Translations under genes and position numbers: made by a program
Assembly (NCBI RefSeq): GCF_003429105.1
Contig: NZ_QVTD01000005.1
Coordinates: forward strand, 124,001 to 188,000
Direction: 5' to 3'
From: Peribacillus glennii
GTDB lineage: Bacteria; Bacillota; Bacilli; Bacillales; DSM-1321
Length of the DNA: 64,000 nt
Shown here: one piece after another, positions 1 to 9,022 of the stretch
How the letters are laid out: the number at the start of each line of letters is the position of its first letter
How positions within the stretch are numbered: position 1 is the first letter of the stretch
The notes under the pieces: model-generated
What the model saw: only the letters and a program-made list of their open reading frames with translations
Databases searched by the model: none
What the model was told of the DNA's origin: nothing

Positions 1-206
1 CTTTCTATTTCATATTGTGCGGGTATGTCCTTAGCAAAGTTCATATTCATTTTGCCGCATGTGATATCCGGAAACATTTCCAGCACAATGGAAAGCATCC
101 GGGACGCGACCTGGCAAGTCCCGCACATAGGTGTATATAAATAAACGCAAAAGGTTCTTTTCCATTGTATCGCTGTTTTCAATTCCTGTTCTGTCCAATC
201 CTGCAT
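1..206 (-). CDS. yusE: thioredoxin-like protein, YusE type (3' end outside window)
   Basis: This is the N-terminal 68 codons of a thioredoxin-fold protein that runs off the left edge. It starts with ATG at 206 and reads MQDWTEQEL, followed by a redox motif CGTC in the context YTPMCGTCQVASRML, near residues 28-31. The CxxC after a hydrophobic beta strand (FCVYLYTP) is the thioredoxin active-site arrangement, so a small cytosolic disulfide reductase is likely. It lies 6 nt after the stop of the TOPRIM gene, so the two are probably co-transcribed, as yusF and yusE are in B. subtilis. The substrate is unknown. The C-terminal half cannot be judged. Confidence 0.85.
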   Translation of the reverse strand, partial: MQDWTEQELKTAIQWKRTFCVYLYTPMCGTCQVASRMLSIVLEMFPDITCGKMNMNFAKDIPAQYEIE

Positions 207-212
207 AAGCCG

Positions 213-575
213 CTAACTCATCCTTTGTTCTACAAATTCCATATTCACATCAATATTGGCGCTTAATAATACAGTTGCTATATGATAGGCGGGCGCCGTG
301 GCGACTTCCCTGTACATTTTATCTATATACAGGTGTGAAGCCTCAGGGAGTTCCCTTTTGAATTGCTTCCTGAGTTTTTCACCTGATTCATCTGCATCCA
401 CCAGGATATACACATCCTTGTTGTACAGTTCATCAACAAGTTCATCAAGCCTGGATAAAGAAATCGTTCCATTCGTACAGATTACTTCTATGTCTTCCTT
501 TAGCACACTTAATACTTTCCGTTTATCAGAAGTACCTTCAACAATGATCACTTTGTCATCTAGTCCGCTTTCCAT
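213..575 (-). CDS. yusF: TOPRIM domain protein YusF
   Basis: A 120-residue TOPRIM-domain protein. The glutamate strand KVIIVEGTSD is near residues 8-17 and the acidic DxD motif ILVDADESGEKL is near residue 55; both are metal-binding signatures of DnaG/topoisomerase-type and small nuclease-like TOPRIM proteins. The frame is open upstream to 716, but the start at 575 is preferred: AGGTGAT precedes this ATG at proper spacing and the TOPRIM fold begins directly after it. The upstream extension has no family similarity that I recognise. It sits between gcvH and the thioredoxin-like gene. Function is unknown; related small TOPRIM proteins (ribonuclease M5-like) act on nucleic acid, but that is inference. 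Confidence 0.8.
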   Translation of the reverse strand: MESGLDDKVIIVEGTSDKRKVLSVLKEDIEVICTNGTISLSRLDELVDELYNKDVYILVDADESGEKLRKQFKRELPEASHLYIDKMYREVATAPAYHIATVLLSANIDVNMEFVEQRMS

Positions 576-733
576 CGTTATCACCTGTATTGTGGCCCCA
601 TGGGACAGGGCCGGAATGAAAGAATCTTTCTCTTTACCATTATAATTTCCTAAATCGCAGTGTGACTGCTTCAAGAAACTATTTCCTTTTTCCCGATACC
701 CTATTGTTGAAACCATGGAAAGGCTTTATAAAA

Positions 734-763
734 ATGGAGAAGGCATATTACAGCCTTCTCCAT
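734..763 (-). terminator. intrinsic terminator of gcvH
   Basis: Read leftward, an 11-bp stem (ATGGAGAAGGC / GCCTTCTCCAT) with an 8-nt loop is followed by a T-rich tail, 6 nt past the gcvH stop. Confidence 0.85.
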
Positions 764-768
764 TGGTT

Positions 769-1152
769 TTATCCTTCGTTCGTCATTTCTTCATACTGCT
801 CGGCAGTCATTAAGTTATCCAGTTCGCTTCTGTCGGAAGGCTCGATAACGACCATCCATGCTTTTTCATAAGGAGATTCGTTTACAAATTCCGGATTGTC
901 ATTAAGGTCTTCGTTGACCTCAACAACCTTTCCGCTAACAGGTGCATATAGTTCAGAAACAGTTTTTACGGATTCAACGCTGCCAAACGGCTGGTCCGCA
1001 GTCAGCTCATCTCCTACTTCAGGAAGCTCAACGAAAACGATGTCACCTAATTCGGATTGTGCGAAGTGTGTAATGCCCACCCGAACATTGTCGCCTTCCG
1101 TTTTTACCCACTCATGCTCCTCAGAATAACGAAGTTCCTTTGGTGTTGTCAT
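769..1152 (-). CDS. gcvH: glycine cleavage system H protein
   Basis: GcvH, 127 residues, the usual length. It carries the lipoyl group that shuttles the aminomethyl moiety between the P, T and L proteins of glycine cleavage; in Bacilli it is also the lipoate relay for lipoylation of 2-oxoacid dehydrogenases. The lipoylated lysine is K63 in [15 protein letters not shown]. The N-terminal RYSEEHEWV and the Gly-rich hairpin are typical. Start ATG 1152 has a strong GGAGGT Shine-Dalgarno 7 nt upstream. The other gcv genes are not in the window, as in B. subtilis, where gcvH is also separate. It has its own terminator. Confidence 0.97.
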   Translation of the reverse strand: MTTPKELRYSEEHEWVKTEGDNVRVGITHFAQSELGDIVFVELPEVGDELTADQPFGSVESVKTVSELYAPVSGKVVEVNEDLNDNPEFVNESPYEKAWMVVIEPSDRSELDNLMTAEQYEEMTNEG

Positions 1153-1229
1153 TATTATTTACCTCCAAGCTTATGTAATAAAAAATATATCTATTTCTTA
1201 AAATAGATTTAGTTATTGTTGGCAATGGA

Positions 1230-1589
1230 TTATGATTGCCACGTTTCCTCATACTCTTCCTCTTTAAAGCCGACTGTTACTTTATGGCCGTCAGTGGCAA
1301 TCGGTCTTTTGACCAGCATGCCATCGCTTGCTAACAAATCGAGCATTTCCGCTTCAGTCGCAGTCTTTAGCTTTTCCTTTAAACCAAGTTCCCTGTACTT
1401 TTGTCCACTTGTGTTAAAAAACTTTTTCAGTTCCAGTCCACTTTTGCGGTATAAATGTTCCATTTCAGAACGGGAAGGAGGGTTTTCCGCGATATGGACT
1501 TCATTGTATTCAATATCACGGCCGTCGAACCACTTTTTTGCCTTTCTGCATGTCCCGCATTTTGGATACCAGTAAAATGTTAAGGCCAT
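1230..1589 (-). CDS. yusI: Spx/ArsC-family protein YusI
   Basis: A 119-residue member of the ArsC/Spx family (thioredoxin fold). The redox pair C11-x2-C14 lies in YWYPKCGTCRKAKKW, and the C-terminal part carries LVKRPIATDG, the conserved Arg-Pro stretch that ends the family domain. It lies between fadE and gcvH, the position of yusI in B. subtilis. Spx itself binds RNA polymerase, while arsenate reductases use the N-terminal cysteine; for YusI-type proteins neither role is established to my knowledge. Start ATG 1589 follows GGTGG with 6-nt spacing. Function: unknown thiol protein. Confidence 0.88.
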   Translation of the reverse strand: MALTFYWYPKCGTCRKAKKWFDGRDIEYNEVHIAENPPSRSEMEHLYRKSGLELKKFFNTSGQKYRELGLKEKLKTATEAEMLDLLASDGMLVKRPIATDGHKVTVGFKEEEYEETWQS

Positions 1590-1689
1590 TGTTTCACCAC
1601 CTACTGATAGAATACCCGTTTTCTTTTCTCAATACAAAATATATGATGTAATTATTTTCTTTTTGTTTTGATAAAAACGAGATGATACA

Positions 1690-1733
1690 AAATAAAAAAT
1701 CAAAACGGGAATACCCTAGAAAGGATATTCCCG
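1690..1733 (-). terminator. terminator of the fadNAE operon
   Basis: An 11-bp stem (CGGGAATATCC / GGGTATTCCCG, one mismatch) is followed leftward by TTTTGATTTTTT. It lies about 30 nt past the fadE stop. Confidence 0.85.
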
Positions 1734-1762
1734 CCAGGCAAGTTTCTGCCATTAAGGCTAAA

Positions 1763-3547
1763 TTATAATGCGTATTTTTCTGTTTCGATGATTTTCACGG
1801 ATGCTTCACGTTTCTTGGCGATTACATTGATAGGGCTGTGCCTTGTCAATTTACGAAGTGCGGACAGCATGATTCGCAATGTATCTCCGCTTTCAGAAGC
1901 GATTAGTGTTTCTTTTGCATGCTGTTCAATTTGGTTGAACGCTTCCTGACAGAAGATTTCAGTGTATAGCACTTTTTGCTGGCTCTTTTCAAGTCCAGCT
2001 GCTGCGATTGCTTTTTCCGTACGCAACACTACAGATTCCATGGCATATGCAAATGATGCAATGTCAGCGATATTCACAAGGATTTCCTGTTCTTGCTCAA
2101 GCTTTGTGCCAAATTTTTGTGCAGCAAGCCCTGCAGCCAACAAGCCGATTTTCTTGGCATTCCTCACCAAAATCTTTTCTTGTGCCAAAGGCTCGTCTCC
2201 TGGCTCTTCCGGCATCATCATCATCAATTCTTCCTGCAGCGCCTGTGCTTTTTGAAGAAGAGGCAGTTCGCCTTTCATTGCTTTCTTTAAGAATGTTCCC
2301 GGAACCAGCAGGCGGTTGATTTCGTTCGTACCTTCAAAGATACGGTTTATGCGTGAATCACGATATGCGCGTTCGATTTCATATTCCTGCATGAAACCAT
2401 ATCCGCCGTGCAGCTGAACGCCTTCATCAACAACATAATCCAATACTTCAGAAGCAAAGAACTTGTTCAGTGAGCACTCAATCGCATACTCGGCAATGGA
2501 GTTCGCCACTTCTTTCCCGTCTTTGACTTCTTCATCAGTAAGCCTGCTCATGCGTTGTTCAAAAAGGCCGACTGTACGCCAAACAGAGCTTTCCGATGCA
2601 TATATTTTCGATGCCATTGTGGCAAGTTTTTCTTTTGTAAGGTTAAAAGAAGAAAGCGGTGTCTTGAACTGCTGGCGCTGGTTTGTATAAGCCGCAGTCA
2701 ATGCCAATGCGTTCTTCGCTCCACCGACACCACCGACACCTAATTTATAACGGCCGATATTGAGGATATTGAAAGCGATGACATGGCCTTTCCCAGCTTC
2801 ACCAAGAAGGTTTTCTACAGGAACCTGTGCATCTTCCAATATCAATGTACGGGTGGATGAGCTTTTAATACCCATTTTCTTTTCTTCAGCACCGGTAGAA
2901 ACGCCTGGATATTCGCGTTCTACAATGAATGCTGTGAATTTCTCGCCATCGATTTTTGCATAAACCACAAATACATCAGCAAACCCTGCGTTAGTGATCC
3001 ATTGCTTTTCACCGTTTAATACATAATGTGTTCCTTCGGCGTTTAATTTAGCAGTGGTTTTGGCACCAAGTGCATCAGAACCGGAACCTGGCTCAGTCAG
3101 GGCGTAAGCAGCGATCTTTTCTCCGGTAGCCAACGCTGGGAGGTATTTTTGCTTTTGTTCTTCATTACCGAAAAGGACGATAGGAAGAGACCCAATCCCC
3201 ACATGTGCACCGTGCGTGATAGAGAAACCGCCGGCACGTGCCATTTTTTCCGTAATAAGAGCAGAACTTACCTTATCAAGGCCAAGACCACCGTATTCTT
3301 CCGGAACGTCAGCACCAAGCAATCCAAGCTCCCCGGCTTGCTTAAGCAGTTTGACAGAACGGTCGAACTCATGGTTTTCAAGGTGCTCAACCTGAGGAAG
3401 AACTTCGTTCGCTATATAATCCTCAGTTGTTTTCGCAATCATAATCTGTTCATCTGTAAAATCTTCCGGAGTGAAAATTTGTTCATGCGTAATTTCTTCA
3501 ATTAAAAAGCCGCCGCCTTTGATTAATGTTTCTGTTTGATTCGACAT
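1763..3547 (-). CDS. fadE: acyl-CoA dehydrogenase FadE
   Basis: Long-type acyl-CoA dehydrogenase, 594 residues. It catalyses the first, FAD-dependent step of beta-oxidation (acyl-CoA to trans-2-enoyl-CoA), passing electrons to ETF. Motifs in order are the N-terminal helical domain, the flavin/substrate loop YALTEPGSGSDALG, KQWITNAGFADVFVV, and the C-terminal signature IFEGTNEINRLLVPG, with the catalytic glutamate region. About 170 extra residues follow the core, as in B. subtilis FadE. Start ATG 3547 has AGGAGGT 5-6 nt upstream. It is the last gene of fadN-fadA-fadE and ends at a clear terminator. Confidence 0.95.
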   Translation of the reverse strand: MSNQTETLIKGGGFLIEEITHEQIFTPEDFTDEQIMIAKTTEDYIANEVLPQVEHLENHEFDRSVKLLKQAGELGLLGADVPEEYGGLGLDKVSSALITEKMARAGGFSITHGAHVGIGSLPIVLFGNEEQKQKYLPALATGEKIAAYALTEPGSGSDALGAKTTAKLNAEGTHYVLNGEKQWITNAGFADVFVVYAKIDGEKFTAFIVEREYPGVSTGAEEKKMGIKSSSTRTLILEDAQVPVENLLGEAGKGHVIAFNILNIGRYKLGVGGVGGAKNALALTAAYTNQRQQFKTPLSSFNLTKEKLATMASKIYASESSVWRTVGLFEQRMSRLTDEEVKDGKEVANSIAEYAIECSLNKFFASEVLDYVVDEGVQLHGGYGFMQEYEIERAYRDSRINRIFEGTNEINRLLVPGTFLKKAMKGELPLLQKAQALQEELMMMMPEEPGDEPLAQEKILVRNAKKIGLLAAGLAAQKFGTKLEQEQEILVNIADIASFAYAMESVVLRTEKAIAAAGLEKSQQKVLYTEIFCQEAFNQIEQHAKETLIASESGDTLRIMLSALRKLTRHSPINVIAKKREASVKIIETEKYAL

Positions 3548-3596
3548 TTTGTTACCTCCTGGAAAGTATCATTTTTCGGTATGAAATGTAAATGTT

Positions 3597-3625
3597 CCGC
3601 TCTGGAAGCTTCCCGTCCAGAGCGG
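3597..3625 (-). other. intercistronic hairpin between fadA and fadE
   Basis: Perfect 9-bp stem (CCGCTCTGG / CCAGAGCGG) with an 11-nt loop in the fadA-fadE gap. No T-run follows on the transcribed strand, so it is not a standard terminator. It may set the relative mRNA stability of fadA and fadE (inference). Confidence 0.6.
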
Positions 3626-3641
3626 ATAAATTTTAAATACC

Positions 3642-4820
3642 TTAAGCCATCAGTTCAAATACGCCTGCAGCACCCATTCCGCCGCCGATACACATTGTGA
3701 CGACCCCGAACTGTTGGTTTCTGCGCTTCATTTCATGAAGAAGAGTAAGTGTCAACTTAGCACCTGTACAGCCGAGTGGATGGCCCAGGGCAATGGCGCC
3801 CCCATTAACGTTAACCTTTTCTTCATCCAGTCCAAGTTCGCGAATGATCTGTATGGATTGGGAAGCAAAAGCTTCATTCAGTTCGAACAATCCGATATCC
3901 GACAGTTCAAGGCCGGCTAGTTTCAATGCTTTCGGAATGGCAGCAACCGGGCCGATTCCCATGATTTCCGGCGGTACACCCGCAACGGCAAATGAACGGA
4001 ATTTGCCTAATGGCGCCAGGCCTAAAGATGAGGCTTTTTCCCCATCCATAACCATGACAGCTGCCGCACCGTCACTTGTCTGTGAAGCATTGCCTGCTGT
4101 GACCGATCCAGTCACGGAGAATGCAGGACGCAATTTCCCTAAAATACCGGCAGTAGTACCCGCACGCACTCCCTCATCCTGAGCAAACTGGAATGTTTTT
4201 TCCTTAAGCTTGTTATCCGGGCCTATGGAACGGAGCGTTACGTCGACAGGAACGATTTCATCTGCAAACTTTCCTTCTGCTATGGCCTTCGCTGCCTTTT
4301 CATGGCTTCGGACAGCAAATGCGTCCTGGTCTTCACGGGAAATCCCGAATCTCTTTGCAACCTCTTCAGCCGTATGGCCCATTCCCATGTAATATTCAGG
4401 AGCAGTTTCGGCCAGCTTTGCGTTCGGACGTGTGATGTGTCCCATCATCGGTACAAGGCTCATGGACTCTGCTCCGCCTGCGATGATCGTATCGCTTTGG
4501 CCAAGCATAATTCTCTCAGCACCGTAAGCAATGCTTTGAAGGCCGCTGGAACAATAACGGTTAATCGTGATTGCTGGTACATCATGGGGCAGGCCGGCCA
4601 GCGCCCCGATGTTTCTTGCCATATTCAAGCCTTGCTCTGCTTCAGGCATCGCACAGCCAATAATCAGATCATCAATATTTCCTTCATAATTTCCCGCGCG
4701 CTTTAATGTCTCTTTAACGACAAGAGCACCTAAATCATCCGGGCGTACTGTAGCAAGAGAACCCTTTTTTGCTTTCCCTACCGGAGTACGCGCCCCGGCT
4801 ACAATTACCGCTTCTCTCAT
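3642..4820 (-). CDS. fadA: acetyl-CoA C-acyltransferase (3-ketoacyl-CoA thiolase) FadA
   Basis: Thiolase, 392 residues, catalysing the last beta-oxidation step (3-ketoacyl-CoA plus CoA to acetyl-CoA and shortened acyl-CoA). The acyl-binding cysteine is in NRYCSSGLQSIAYGAERI. The C-terminal catalytic elements NVNGGAIALGHPLGCTGA (His) and MCIGGGMGAAGVFE (Cys) are intact. The frame is open to 4874, but ATG 4820 (MREAVIVAGARTP) is preceded by AAGGGGG and matches the usual thiolase N-terminus. It starts about 60 nt after the fadN stop and belongs to the same operon. No sign of a membrane or targeting segment. Confidence 0.96.
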   Translation of the reverse strand: MREAVIVAGARTPVGKAKKGSLATVRPDDLGALVVKETLKRAGNYEGNIDDLIIGCAMPEAEQGLNMARNIGALAGLPHDVPAITINRYCSSGLQSIAYGAERIMLGQSDTIIAGGAESMSLVPMMGHITRPNAKLAETAPEYYMGMGHTAEEVAKRFGISREDQDAFAVRSHEKAAKAIAEGKFADEIVPVDVTLRSIGPDNKLKEKTFQFAQDEGVRAGTTAGILGKLRPAFSVTGSVTAGNASQTSDGAAAVMVMDGEKASSLGLAPLGKFRSFAVAGVPPEIMGIGPVAAIPKALKLAGLELSDIGLFELNEAFASQSIQIIRELGLDEEKVNVNGGAIALGHPLGCTGAKLTLTLLHEMKRRNQQFGVVTMCIGGGMGAAGVFELMA

Positions 4821-4883
4821 GAAGATCCCCCTTACCAATTTTTTTCGCAAGCAGTCCATAAAACTATCGATCATTTAAATGAA

Positions 4884-7277
4884 TTAGTTACGCAATGGTT
4901 TTCCTTTTACGAGCATGTGCTGCATCCTAGCTTGAGATTTAGGCTGGGCGATTAAGCTTAAGAAAGCCTCCCTTTCCAAATCAAGCAAGTACTGTTCATC
5001 AACTTCAGTACCGTATGGAACTTTCCCGCCTGCAATAACGTAAGCAAGCTTTTTGGCAATATACATGTCATGGTCGGAGATATATCCGGTTAAGCGCAAT
5101 GATTCCGCACCAAGAAGAAGCGCAGCGTAGCCGGTTTCGCCCACTACAGGAACCTTGGCTCTTACCGGAGCCGTATAGCCTTGCTCATAAAGGGCAAGTG
5201 CAGCTTGTTTTGCATCATGCAACAGATGGTCCGGATTTATGGATATGCCATCCGCGAAATTCAGGAAATTATTTTCACGTGCTTCTTCTCCTGAAGTCGA
5301 TACCTTCGCCGTGGCTATGGATTCAAACACTTTGTTGGCAACCTTTTGCAAGTCGAACTCTACACCCTTAGGCATGCTCTTCAAATGCTTGATATACAAT
5401 TCCTTGTTTCCTCCGCCGCCCGGGATCAGACCAACGCCAACCTCTACAAGACCCATATACGTTTCACTGGAAGCCTGAATGTGCGCTGCGGGCAGGCAAA
5501 CTTCAGCTCCGCCGCCAAGAGCCATGTTGAATGGAGCCGCTACGACAGGTTTAGAGCTATATTTGATTTTCATCATCGCCTGTTGGAAGTGGCGGATGAC
5601 CATATCCAATTCAAAAACATTGTCATCCTGGGCTTCCATCAGCATCATGGCAAGATTTGCTCCAACGCAGAAGTTCTTTGCCTGGTTACCTATGACAAGG
5701 CCCTTGTAATTCGCCTCGACTTCTTCTACCGCAAAGTTGATCATTTGGACGATATCCAGGCCAATCGCATTGTTTGGTGAGGTGAACTCTAATAGAGCCA
5801 CACCGTCTCCGATATCGATCAAGCTTGCACCGCTATTTTTCTTAATTACTTTGCCTTGTTTTTTCAAAGTTTTAAGATTGATTACCTTTGGATTTTCAAT
5901 TAGCTGTTTATATTCGCCGTTCGCATAGTATGAGATCTGGCCTTCTTCCGATTCTTTATAGAAAGAAGTAATGCCTGATGCGAGCATGTCCTTAATCCAC
6001 TGCGGTACCTGAGTTCCCTCTTCCTCCATGCGAGCTACTGATTTTTCAAGACCGATTGCATCCCATGTCTCAAATGGTCCGGCGCTCCAGCCGAAGCCCC
6101 ATTTCATCGCATTGTCAATGGCCACAATATCATCGGCAATGGTTCCAAGAAGCTCCGCAGAATAAGCAAGCACCGGGCTGAATATGTTCCAGAGCAATTC
6201 CCCTGCACGGTCTCCACTGTAAACAAGCGCTTTCATTTTGTTCGCATGGCCTTTTTGCTGCTTGCTTGCTTCGATTGAAGCTGCCTTCAATTTCTTTCTT
6301 TCAACATATTCCAATGTTTCAGGGTCCAATTCAAGGATTTCCTTGCCCTTCTTCAGGAAGAATCCCTGTCCTGATTTGCTCCCAAGCCAGCCTTTTTCAA
6401 TCATTTTTTGCATGAAGCCCGGGATTTCAAAGACTTCCTTCTCCGCGCCTTCAACCTGGTCATAAACGTTTTTTGCCACATGCGCGAAAGTGTCAAGCCC
6501 TACTACATCGAGCGTCCTGAACGTCGCACTCTTCGCTCTTCCGATTAGGGGCCCTGTAATGGAATCCACTTCTCCGACGCTATAACCGCCTTTCAGCATT
6601 TCGCGGACGGTTACAAGCAGCCCGTATGTACCGATCCGGTTTGCAATGAAGTTCGGTGTGTCCTTGGCTTCGACTACTCCTTTACCCAATACATCTTCAC
6701 CGAAAAGCTTCATGAACGAAAGCACTTCAGGGTCCGTATCTTTTGTAGGAATCACTTCCAATAGCTTCAAATAGCGTGGCGGGTTGAAAAAGTGCGTACC
6801 GAGGAAATTCTTTTTAAAATCTTCAGAACGCCCTTCAGCCATCGCTTCAATGGATATTCCAGAAGTATTTGAGCTGATGATGCTGCCCGGTTTGCGGTAC
6901 CGATCCACTTTTTCAAAAACTTGTTGTTTCACATCAAGCCTTTCAACGACTACTTCGATGACCCAATCCACCTCGCCAAGGCGCTCCATGTCATCTTCAA
7001 GGTTCCCTGCTTCGATCAACGCCAGGTTTCTCTTCGATGTCAGAGGTGCAGGCTTTTGCTTTAAAAGCTTTTGAATTGCAGTCTGGCTTATACGGTTTCT
7101 TACTTGTTTATCTTCTAATGTCAATCCTTTTTTCTCTTCATCCTCTGTCAGTTCCCGAGGAACAATGTCTAATAATAAAGTTGGTATGCCGATGTTCGCA
7201 AGGTGTGCAGCAATCCCTGATCCCATAACTCCTGACCCTAGAACCGCAGCCTTTCGTATTTGTCGAACCAAGTTCAT
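4884..7277 (-). CDS. fadN: bifunctional 3-hydroxyacyl-CoA dehydrogenase/enoyl-CoA hydratase FadN
   Basis: A 797-residue two-domain beta-oxidation enzyme. The N-terminal half is a NAD-binding 3-hydroxyacyl-CoA dehydrogenase (Rossmann motif AVLGSGVMGSGIAAHLANIG, then SNTSGISI and GTHFFNPPRYLKLLEVI). The C-terminal part is an enoyl-CoA hydratase/crotonase domain (NMALGGGAEVCLPAAH, LIPGGGGNKEL). Domain order is opposite to that of E. coli FadB, as in B. subtilis FadN. The chosen start ATG 7277 follows AAGGGGG; the longer frame to 7316 would read through the operator. It is the first gene of the fadN-fadA-fadE operon, and a FadR box lies about 20 bp before it. Confidence 0.95.
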   Translation of the reverse strand: MNLVRQIRKAAVLGSGVMGSGIAAHLANIGIPTLLLDIVPRELTEDEEKKGLTLEDKQVRNRISQTAIQKLLKQKPAPLTSKRNLALIEAGNLEDDMERLGEVDWVIEVVVERLDVKQQVFEKVDRYRKPGSIISSNTSGISIEAMAEGRSEDFKKNFLGTHFFNPPRYLKLLEVIPTKDTDPEVLSFMKLFGEDVLGKGVVEAKDTPNFIANRIGTYGLLVTVREMLKGGYSVGEVDSITGPLIGRAKSATFRTLDVVGLDTFAHVAKNVYDQVEGAEKEVFEIPGFMQKMIEKGWLGSKSGQGFFLKKGKEILELDPETLEYVERKKLKAASIEASKQQKGHANKMKALVYSGDRAGELLWNIFSPVLAYSAELLGTIADDIVAIDNAMKWGFGWSAGPFETWDAIGLEKSVARMEEEGTQVPQWIKDMLASGITSFYKESEEGQISYYANGEYKQLIENPKVINLKTLKKQGKVIKKNSGASLIDIGDGVALLEFTSPNNAIGLDIVQMINFAVEEVEANYKGLVIGNQAKNFCVGANLAMMLMEAQDDNVFELDMVIRHFQQAMMKIKYSSKPVVAAPFNMALGGGAEVCLPAAHIQASSETYMGLVEVGVGLIPGGGGNKELYIKHLKSMPKGVEFDLQKVANKVFESIATAKVSTSGEEARENNFLNFADGISINPDHLLHDAKQAALALYEQGYTAPVRAKVPVVGETGYAALLLGAESLRLTGYISDHDMYIAKKLAYVIAGGKVPYGTEVDEQYLLDLEREAFLSLIAQPKSQARMQHMLVKGKPLRN

Positions 7278-7297
7278 ATCCCCCTTACATAGTGTAT

Positions 7298-7315
7298 TGA
7301 ATGAATGCTCATTCA
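7298..7315. promoter_or_regulatory. FadR operator of the fadN operon
   Basis: TGAATGAATGCTCATTCA: perfect 7-bp inverted arms around a 4-bp spacer. It differs at one position from the B. subtilis FadR (TetR family) consensus TGAATGAMTANTCATTCA as I remember it. Placement in the 5' region of fadN fits repression that is relieved by long-chain acyl-CoA. A TTGACA lies just upstream (7322-7327, minus strand), but no well-spaced -10 could be fixed. Confidence 0.88.
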
Positions 7316-7557
7316 TTTTACTGTCAAAAAAATTTATTCATATTTTTCCTGCTGATATTAATATAAAATATTTTCGAAAATTCCGCAATTATAAATACTG
7401 AAAAAATTATATTTTCTTAGTATATTGTGTTCGATGATCACCAATTGGTGTACGATCAAAATAAATCTACGATAAATGATAGATCCAGTTTACCCGCGCA
7501 CCTGGTTATTTGCGGTCGGTTTGCGAAAGATAATACGAAAGAACAGGAGGTGATTAA

Positions 7558-7689
7558 ATGGCGAAGGTAGAGAAAAACCCTTCAAAACGCGGGGTAAGTT
7601 CAGCGAGCGTTAAAGGCAATGCCGGCCCCGGGGGCGAACCAAGCAGGATCAATAAGGTGAACAGCCAGAATAACCAGTATCCTCGATGA
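7558..7689 (+). CDS. yuzL: YuzL family small protein
   Basis: A 43-codon gene in the divergent gap between fadN and fadM. It has an excellent AGGAGGTGAT Shine-Dalgarno before ATG 7558. The product begins MAKVEKNPSKRGVSSAS, contains VKGNAGPGGEPS and is rich in K, S, G, N and Q with no hydrophobic segment. This matches the YuzL family (NPSKxGVSxASVxGNAGP core) found in many Bacilli at the same place between fadN and fadM. Size and composition resemble minor spore proteins, but a spore role is inference. No clear sigma-G or sigma-K promoter was recognised upstream. Confidence 0.88.
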   Translation: MAKVEKNPSKRGVSSASVKGNAGPGGEPSRINKVNSQNNQYPR

Positions 7690-7806
7690 ATGACCAGTAA
7701 GTAAGAGAACATATCGGGGATTAAGCGAGTATCTCGAAAATCAAGCGAAAGAAGTTACGATTAAAGCCAAAACTATTATTTAAGCAAAAAGTGTATTCAA
7801 TAAAAA

Positions 7807-7867
7807 ATCCCGCGGAAATCGTCCGGAAAACCTTGTAAGGTTCCCTCACTAATTCCCGCGGGAATCT
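7807..7867 (-). terminator. terminator of fadM
   Basis: Read leftward: an outer 8-bp GC stem (TCCCGCGG / CCGCGGGA) enclosing a smaller AACCTT...AAGGTT hairpin, then TTTTTTATTG. It begins directly after the fadM stop. Confidence 0.75.
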
Positions 7868-7868
7868 T

Positions 7869-8783
7869 TCACTTAAACATGCCTTTCAAAACAAAGGCCA
7901 CATTCGCAGGGCGTTCTGCGAGACGGCGCATGAAATAGCCGTACCAGTCCGTTCCATATGGAACATAGACACGCATTTTAAAGCCTTCCTTTACTAATTC
8001 CAGCTGGCGTTCATTGCGGATGCCGTATAGCATCTGAAATTCGAATTGGTCTTTCGGAATATTATATTCTGTGACAAGCTGTTTTGTATATTCGATGATT
8101 GCCTCATCATGGGATGCCACTGCCGTGTAGTTTCCATTCAGCAGGTGTGTCTTAATGATTTTTTTAAAATTGTCATCCACATCCTTTTTTTCAGGAAAGG
8201 CAACCTCAGGGGATTCTTTATATGCCCCTTTTACAAGGCGGAGATTCGGATGGAGGCTGTGTAAGCTCTCTATATCCTTTTCACTTCTGTAAAGGTAAGC
8301 CTGTATAACTGTCCCAACATTTTGATATTCATTCCTTAATTTCTTAAAAATATCTATGGTTGTTTGACAGTGGGAGTAATCCTCCATATCGATTGTTACA
8401 AATACGCTATTACTCTCTGCAGCTTCAAGGATTCTTCTCATATTTCCCATGACAACATCTTCAGAAAGATCCATTCCCATGGAGGTGAGCTTTAAAGAAA
8501 GCTGGGATTTCAAATTATGCTGGCTGATGGCTTCGATAGCCATGATCGAATTTTCAGCCATTTCATTCGCCTCTTTTTCATTATCGACAAACTCTCCAAG
8601 ATAATCGATCGTGACCTCAAGGCCTGATTTGTTTAGTTCTTTTATTTTTTCCACAGCCATTTCAATCGTTTCCCCGGCGACAAAGCGGGATGCCCCAAGA
8701 TGCAGTCCCCATTTTTTCGCGATCTTGGTCAAGCTTTTATTTTTAGAAAGAAAGAGAAAAAAATCTCTCATCACTTGCTCCAT
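7869..8783 (-). CDS. fadM: proline dehydrogenase, FadM/PutB type
   Basis: Monofunctional FAD-dependent proline dehydrogenase, 304 residues, oxidising proline to pyrroline-5-carboxylate and feeding electrons to the respiratory chain. Family motifs seen are LSLKLTSMG, FVTIDMEDYSH, VIQAYLYRSEKD, LRLVKGAYKE, FQMLYGIR and the C-terminal signature VYVPYGTDWYGYFMRRLAERPAN, with the YRRLxxRP-like arginines that bind the substrate carboxylate. Start ATG 8783 has GGGGAGG 7 nt upstream. It neighbours the fad cluster as in B. subtilis. No P5C dehydrogenase is adjacent, so the second step must be encoded elsewhere. Confidence 0.93.
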   Translation of the reverse strand: MEQVMRDFFLFLSKNKSLTKIAKKWGLHLGASRFVAGETIEMAVEKIKELNKSGLEVTIDYLGEFVDNEKEANEMAENSIMAIEAISQHNLKSQLSLKLTSMGMDLSEDVVMGNMRRILEAAESNSVFVTIDMEDYSHCQTTIDIFKKLRNEYQNVGTVIQAYLYRSEKDIESLHSLHPNLRLVKGAYKESPEVAFPEKKDVDDNFKKIIKTHLLNGNYTAVASHDEAIIEYTKQLVTEYNIPKDQFEFQMLYGIRNERQLELVKEGFKMRVYVPYGTDWYGYFMRRLAERPANVAFVLKGMFK

Positions 8784-8829
8784 GACAATGCCTCCCCAAA
8801 AATAAGTAAAGAAAGAAAATAGCTAAAAC

Positions 8830-9000
8830 TTAGACAACTTTATGGTACCATCTATCATTCTGGTTGGGTATGAAAACAGTAGAACAAACCGGAGTTACAT
8901 AAGACATTTGGGTTATACTGCCAGTATATGACTCCAACAACGCCCCGGTGTCATTCTTTGCAGCTCCTCTTGGCCAATCATGCAGCACTCTACCTTTTTG
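8830..9000 (-). pseudogene. possible gene remnant of unknown family
   Basis: A leftward open stretch whose last 55 or so codons look protein-like (VLHDWPRGAAKNDTGALLES ... VFIPNQNDRWYHKVV) and end at a stop at 8830. The frame stays open to an ATG at 9102, but those upstream codons lie inside the terminator hairpin at 9023-9072, and I find no ribosome binding site. I do not recognise the family. It may be the 3' remnant of a gene whose 5' part is lost, or chance coding; confidence is low. Confidence 0.25.
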
Positions 9001-9022
9001 TCCCCAGTTAATGCTGGAATAA

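Noticed and set aside
7439..7450. CACCAATTGGTG palindrome between fadN and yuzL as an operator
   Set aside because: Only 12 bp, AT-balanced and not placed at a recognisable promoter; could be chance.
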